Shown: positions 5,101 through 6,899 of the stretch, piece after piece | Layout: every line of letters starts with the position of its first letter | Position numbering within the stretch: position 1 is the stretch's first letter | NCBI GenBank assembly: GCA_937901345.1 | Contig: CALCHM010000053.1 | Coordinates: 1 to 6,899 of the forward strand | DNA from: an uncultured Prevotella sp. | GTDB lineage: Bacteria; Bacteroidota; Bacteroidia; Bacteroidales; Bacteroidaceae | Reading direction: 5' to 3' | DNA: 6,899 nucleotides | Translations under genes and position numbers: made by a program | The notes under the pieces: generated by a model | What the model was told of the DNA's origin: nothing | The model's database searches: none | Seen by the model: only the letters and a program-made list of their open reading frames with translations

Positions 5101-6899
5101 TAAGAACCATCCGTACGTGTTACAAACTGCCAAATAGAAGCCTGTGTCGTAGGGTTTTGTTCGCCAATAATGGCTTGGCCTGAACCTTTCCCTGTGGGGT
5201 AGCGGTTGTCGCGAGCGGGAGTGTACATTCTGTAATAACTGCCACTCACGGGTTTGTTCATGTTGTTTGCTGTAAGGTTCGCCTTGAATGCCGCCCACAC
5301 TTCCTTAAGTGCTACGAGTTGTGCCGCACGTTCTTCAGCTGTCATGTCTGCATTATAGGTAGCTTCAATTTCCGCCACTTTAGCATCAAGAGCTTCCGCT
5401 GCAGATTCAGACCAAAGACCGATTGTTGTACCAATATACGCACCTCTCTCGCGCTTCATATTACTAATCTCTGCCGCGATGCTTTCCGTTGCTTCGTCCA
5501 TGCATTGGTTGGGCGAGTAAATCAATCCGTCAACAGCATTGACGCCTTCCGTATCCGTGAAGACACAGGTAAACATCCACTTCTTCAAGCGGTAACCCTT
5601 GTTGAAGTAGGGGAGTTTGAGGAACACCTTGTTCCATCCCTGCTTCAAGGTCACTGCAATAGGTTTGCGACCGGGGAAGTTTTCGTTCTTCAATAAGACT
5701 TCCTTGTTGTTGACGTTGACGCCAGTGTTGCTCCATTTGGGGGCAGCGATTTCTTTTCCGTTAATCCAGATTTTCGAACCAAAATGGTCCCACTTTCCAG
5801 CGGGTGCTGCAGCGTCTTGTTCCGAACGACTGTAGTTTTGGAATTCAATCTGTGCGCCCACGGTCTGTTCAACGGGAGAATAAACGTACGTCCAGGCATA
5901 CGCAGTGTGGTTGTACTGGGGATTGCTGTAGTAAGCGTTGATAATAGAATTGCCCCAAGTGTGTGCAAGGTAGATACCAGCTCCGGTTGCCATACCCGTG
6001 TAGTAGGTTTTTCCGTCGTGTGTATAAACCTCGGGGATCAACTCCGTTGAAGCTGTTGTGCCTGCAGTTTCAGGTCCGAATGCTGCCGTTTCGCTGCCGC
6101 CATTGGGGAAGGCGTCCGTAATGCGCCAGCGCACGTTGGTTTGCTTCACGTAAGGAATGGGTTCATTTTTCAATGCGTTTGCCTTGTGGAAGAGGAAGCG
6201 TGTTTCCCAACTTTTAAATTCCTCATATTCCTCACCCGAATTGGGGAGCATCACACCACCGCCATACGGATTTTTCTTATACTCAGCGGGAGTGTTGGTA
6301 GCGTTGTCGATATACTGCTTACCACCACCCATCCAGGCGCGTTCGGCAGTTGCGATAACATTCGCCCACACGTTGTTTTGCGCCATGATGTCCTTCTCTG
6401 TAGCCACCTTGCGGTCGTTCCAACAACCAGAGATGGCACCGGCAACATCGGGATTACCCTTTTGAGAATAGTAAATCGTGCTCTTATAGATACCAACGAG
6501 GTCGGCAAAGACGTCAAAGTGGTTTGTGTAGTTGTAACGACAATCAATGTTTCCCTTGCCGGGTGCCAAATACCCGCGTGTGCCCCACATTTGTGCCAAT
6601 GTGTTGTTCAGCGCGTCCTGCCCGATGCCGTTAATAGGATTCCAAAGTCCACCTTTCTTTCCCTTACTTTTCACGTAGTCAAGCATTTCATTGAGGTAGG
6701 CTGCAGATGTGGCCACTTCGTCACCACCGATGTGGATGTAGGGCGCATCAGCAAAGACTTCAACGGCTTCGTCAATAACCTTTTTGAGCACGATTTTACC
6801 TTCAGCGCTCTGCATGTTGAAACCCATAGCGCGCTCAAAGGCTTCGCTATGTCCGGGCATGTCGATTTCAGGAATGACGATGACACCATACTTCTTCCC
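2103..6899 (-). CDS. GH20 beta-N-acetylhexosaminidase / GH33 sialidase fusion, 5' end cut by window edge
   Basis: Two-enzyme glycosidase for host glycans, predicted to remove terminal beta-linked GlcNAc/GalNAc and terminal sialic acid. The frame is open to the right edge, so the true start, signal peptide and N-terminal part lie outside; 1598 residues are visible (residue 1 = 6897-6899). Order: GH20 catalytic domain 1-258, with PEIDMPGHSEAF at 10-21 and the acid pair D60-E61 in HIGGDEV; beta-sandwich about 283-463; helical linker about 465-545; beta-trefoil-like module A about 551-685; LamG-like domain about 690-886; trefoil-like module B about 899-1042; small beta domain about 1061-1163; GH33 sialidase about 1163-1548; Bacteroidetes C-terminal tail motif about 1562-1598. 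Both catalytic centres look intact as far as visible. The methionine at 6858-6860 is internal to the GH20 motif and is not the start. Stop TAA at 2103-2105, followed after 38 bases by a terminator hairpin. Probably secreted or surface-exposed; this is inferred because the N-terminus is not visible. Confidence 0.93.
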   Translation of the reverse strand, partial: GKKYGVIVIPEIDMPGHSEAFERAMGFNMQSAEGKIVLKKVIDEAVEVFADAPYIHIGGDEVATSAAYLNEMLDYVKSKGKKGGLWNPINGIGQDALNNTLAQMWGTRGYLAPGKGNIDCRYNYTNHFDVFADLVGIYKSTIYYSQKGNPDVAGAISGCWNDRKVATEKDIMAQNNVWANVIATAERAWMGGGKQYIDNATNTPAEYKKNPYGGGVMLPNSGEEYEEFKSWETRFLFHKANALKNEPIPYVKQTNVRWRITDAFPNGGSETAAFGPETAGTTASTELIPEVYTHDGKTYYTGMATGAGIYLAHTWGNSIINAYYSNPQYNHTAYAWTYVYSPVEQTVGAQIEFQNYSRSEQDAAAPAGKWDHFGSKIWINGKEIAAPKWSNTGVNVNNKEVLLKNENFPGRKPIAVTLKQGWNKVFLKLPYFNKGYRLKKWMFTCVFTDTEGVNAVDGLIYSPNQCMDEATESIAAEISNMKRERGAYIGTTIGLWSESAAEALDAKVAEIEATYNADMTAEERAAQLVALKEVWAAFKANLTANNMNKPVSGSYYRMYTPARDNRYPTGKGSGQAIIGEQNPTTQASIWQFVTRTDGSYNIINLADGTYISPASNNNTALKCVSKEPSKGWTLKPAATTGQVIVTCGNVQFNQTNGGQNFKLYNWGDGTNTTDGGCQYAFVEVVPDLTPAAFAFIGGTATQGYPYAASASVAAQVFAKNNITIAIDVTMPQAMSANTRYALVCAADPTKGVTGATKTNSPYIAFGLNGSNPAYLPSSASGDKFTYRDHTFTGNTNYKVVYVIDKTNQVFSVYVDGALKSTATYPVVEYELQSFSNFATNKNAKLYVGGGIVNNTTAHDKFSGKIHSVHFFDGALSAEEIAMINYVKVPENTVVSSPDEFIKGGLYTFVTARGWMGATADNNHVISTARTNVTPDAANANFQWTVYKSNNGNYYLYNIGKQQFMGIQSANNASIPFVNTPAGKTLTFKKSNATEYPIMFSTDNAGVVNHSTVHGTGLVNWTGGWSNLDDAGSNHKVTLVGVLEAEELQKIADIVEAYDKGLPVTTVIEGLEENNPNTYLGSVRATNANGTITTKLQKGEGLTFFSFDGTQTTTIDFTRAYRGFEFQGYFVGEESLGTSFELTQALQERITEDNPLVAKFTTTEDVTLFSDNDPFSYRIPAIGKTATGRLIAVSDYRYSLDDIGRYNYGTATPGIDLVIRTSDDNGKTWSAKQTIAAGSRQRGTDDCAYGDAAIAVVGEKVLVMAAAGDVMFGNGSATAHNRTVRVFSEDNGVTWTKQDISESLFLGDDATIKNGYTAFFGSGRLAVDENFNGTGKPRIYGALLLKKASGTGNYVIYTDDLGLTWNILGGSQDPVANQDEPKVEILPRGQILLSIRRGGGRQFNVFTYTNKNTNKGTWDSNVNGCGNGGSNTCNGEPYIVDAVNKNGKTVKLLLQSQPKGGSGLYDRRDVTIWYKEVKAATNYTAATIAENWTEGLQVSTQQSAYSAMTLQDDGKIAFFFEEAPCFGDDQAKGYCMIYTPLTIEAITKGKYTTPQNEDPSGITEIPTLNTDAKIYDLSGRQVQKGNKGVYIVDGKKIIF
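2106..2216 (-). other. C-terminal Bacteroidetes tail motif (T9SS-like sorting tail)
   Basis: The last 37 residues contain AKIYDLSGRQVQKGNKGVYI and then a short basic end (DGKKIIF). The pattern (hydrophobic strand, YDLSGR, Gly, basic patch, GVYIV, Lys-rich end) matches the type-A C-terminal tail of Bacteroidetes extracellular proteins, recognised by the type IX secretion system where it exists. Some gut Bacteroidales carry the motif without an obvious T9SS, so export by that route is inference. Confidence 0.7.
2256..3413 (-). other. GH33 sialidase catalytic domain, six-bladed propeller
   Basis: Complete retaining exo-sialidase domain. YRIP lies at 3363-3374 (Arg 1177, first of the Arg triad that holds the sialate carboxylate). 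Three Asp boxes of the form S/T-x-D-x-G-x-T-W lie at 3216-3239, 3018-3041 and 2808-2831. Candidate catalytic residues are Asp 1200 or 1201 (acid/base), Glu 1379, Arg 1395, Arg 1466 or 1467, and the nucleophile Tyr 1504 in SAYSAMT. The spacing from Glu 1379 to Arg 1395 (16 residues) and from Arg 1177 to Asp 1201 (24) is close to that remembered for clostridial NanI (16 and 25). The linkage preference (alpha2-3, 2-6 or 2-8) cannot be read from the sequence, nor can hydrolytic versus trans-sialidase activity. Confidence 0.9.
3411..3719 (-). other. Small beta domain preceding the sialidase (Flg_new/InlB-repeat-like)
   Basis: About 100 residues (visible residues 1061-1163). The pattern is an aromatic-Gly strand (AYRGFEFQGY), a Gly-Thr-Ser turn, then ITEDNPLVAKF running straight into the sialidase. 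This resembles the small beta-grasp-like repeats (GY.F.GW ... IT.D.T..A.F) that occur in many cell-surface proteins. Its role here is probably structural. The family assignment is a guess from the pattern. Confidence 0.4.
3774..6053 (-). other. Accessory modules between the two catalytic domains
   Basis: This block links GH20 to GH33 and probably binds glycans or spaces the enzymes; no catalytic motif is seen. In coding order: a beta-rich region at about 6053-5511 with the motif QGWNKVFLKLPYF, resembling sandwich domains behind Bacteroides GH20 enzymes; an Ala/Glu-rich helical stretch at about 5507-5265, possibly coiled coil; a beta-trefoil-like module at about 5249-4845; a concanavalin/LamG-like domain at about 4832-4242 ending in GKIHSVHFFDGALSAEEI, the typical close of a LamG jelly roll; and a second trefoil-like module at about 4205-3774. 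Domain borders are estimates from motif spacing and secondary-structure feel, not from a profile search. Confidence 0.6.
6126..6899 (-). other. GH20 catalytic domain (C-terminal two thirds)
   Basis: Retaining hexosaminidase domain working by substrate-assisted catalysis. Visible hallmarks, numbered from the window edge: IPEIDMPGH at 9-17; HIGGDEV at 56-62, where D60 orients the substrate N-acetyl group and E61 is the acid/base; QMWG around W105; the YY pair at 143-144, a candidate for the Tyr that contacts the acetamido group; and GCWND at 158-162 followed by a helix with ATAERAWMGGG, the usual end of the barrel. The N-terminal GH20b-like domain and the first strands of the barrel lie beyond the right edge. 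Odd: W160 is followed by N-D, where most family members have W-[ST]-E. Confidence 0.9.

Overview
The window looks like Bacteroidales DNA, most likely from Prevotella or a close relative. This is inferred from three things: a giant multidomain mucin-type glycosidase ending in a Bacteroidetes C-terminal tail motif, a permease with a Cys-rich tail and HMA domain of the SO_0444 type, and a long intergenic stretch full of degenerate short repeats of the kind common in these genomes. No rRNA, tRNA, CRISPR array, transposase or integrase was seen.

Both real genes lie on the minus strand, so the window reads right to left. From 6899 to 2103 is the 3' part of one very large gene. Its upstream end is cut by the window edge; 1598 residues are visible. 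It fuses a GH20 beta-N-acetylhexosaminidase catalytic domain (first part missing) to a complete GH33-type sialidase. Between them lie a beta-sandwich, a helical linker, two related beta-trefoil-like modules on either side of a LamG-like domain, and a small beta domain. It ends in a sorting-tail-like motif. A strong intrinsic terminator follows at about 2064-2022.

From 2102 to 1278 there is no convincing gene. This 825-base gap holds the terminator, a near-perfect 26-base palindrome, several diverged direct and inverted repeats, and the 5' leader of the permease gene with a 7-bp hairpin.

From 1277 to 15 is a predicted Cu/Zn efflux permease of 420 residues. Its last roughly 25 residues do not look like the end of an HMA domain, and base usage shifts sharply there. 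The left edge (about 1-105) may therefore be a rearranged or mis-joined end.

The two genes have no obvious functional link. The terminator and the repeat-filled gap between them argue for separate transcription units. The large enzyme probably acts outside the cytoplasm, at the surface or secreted, on host glycans; the permease acts in the inner membrane in metal detoxification.
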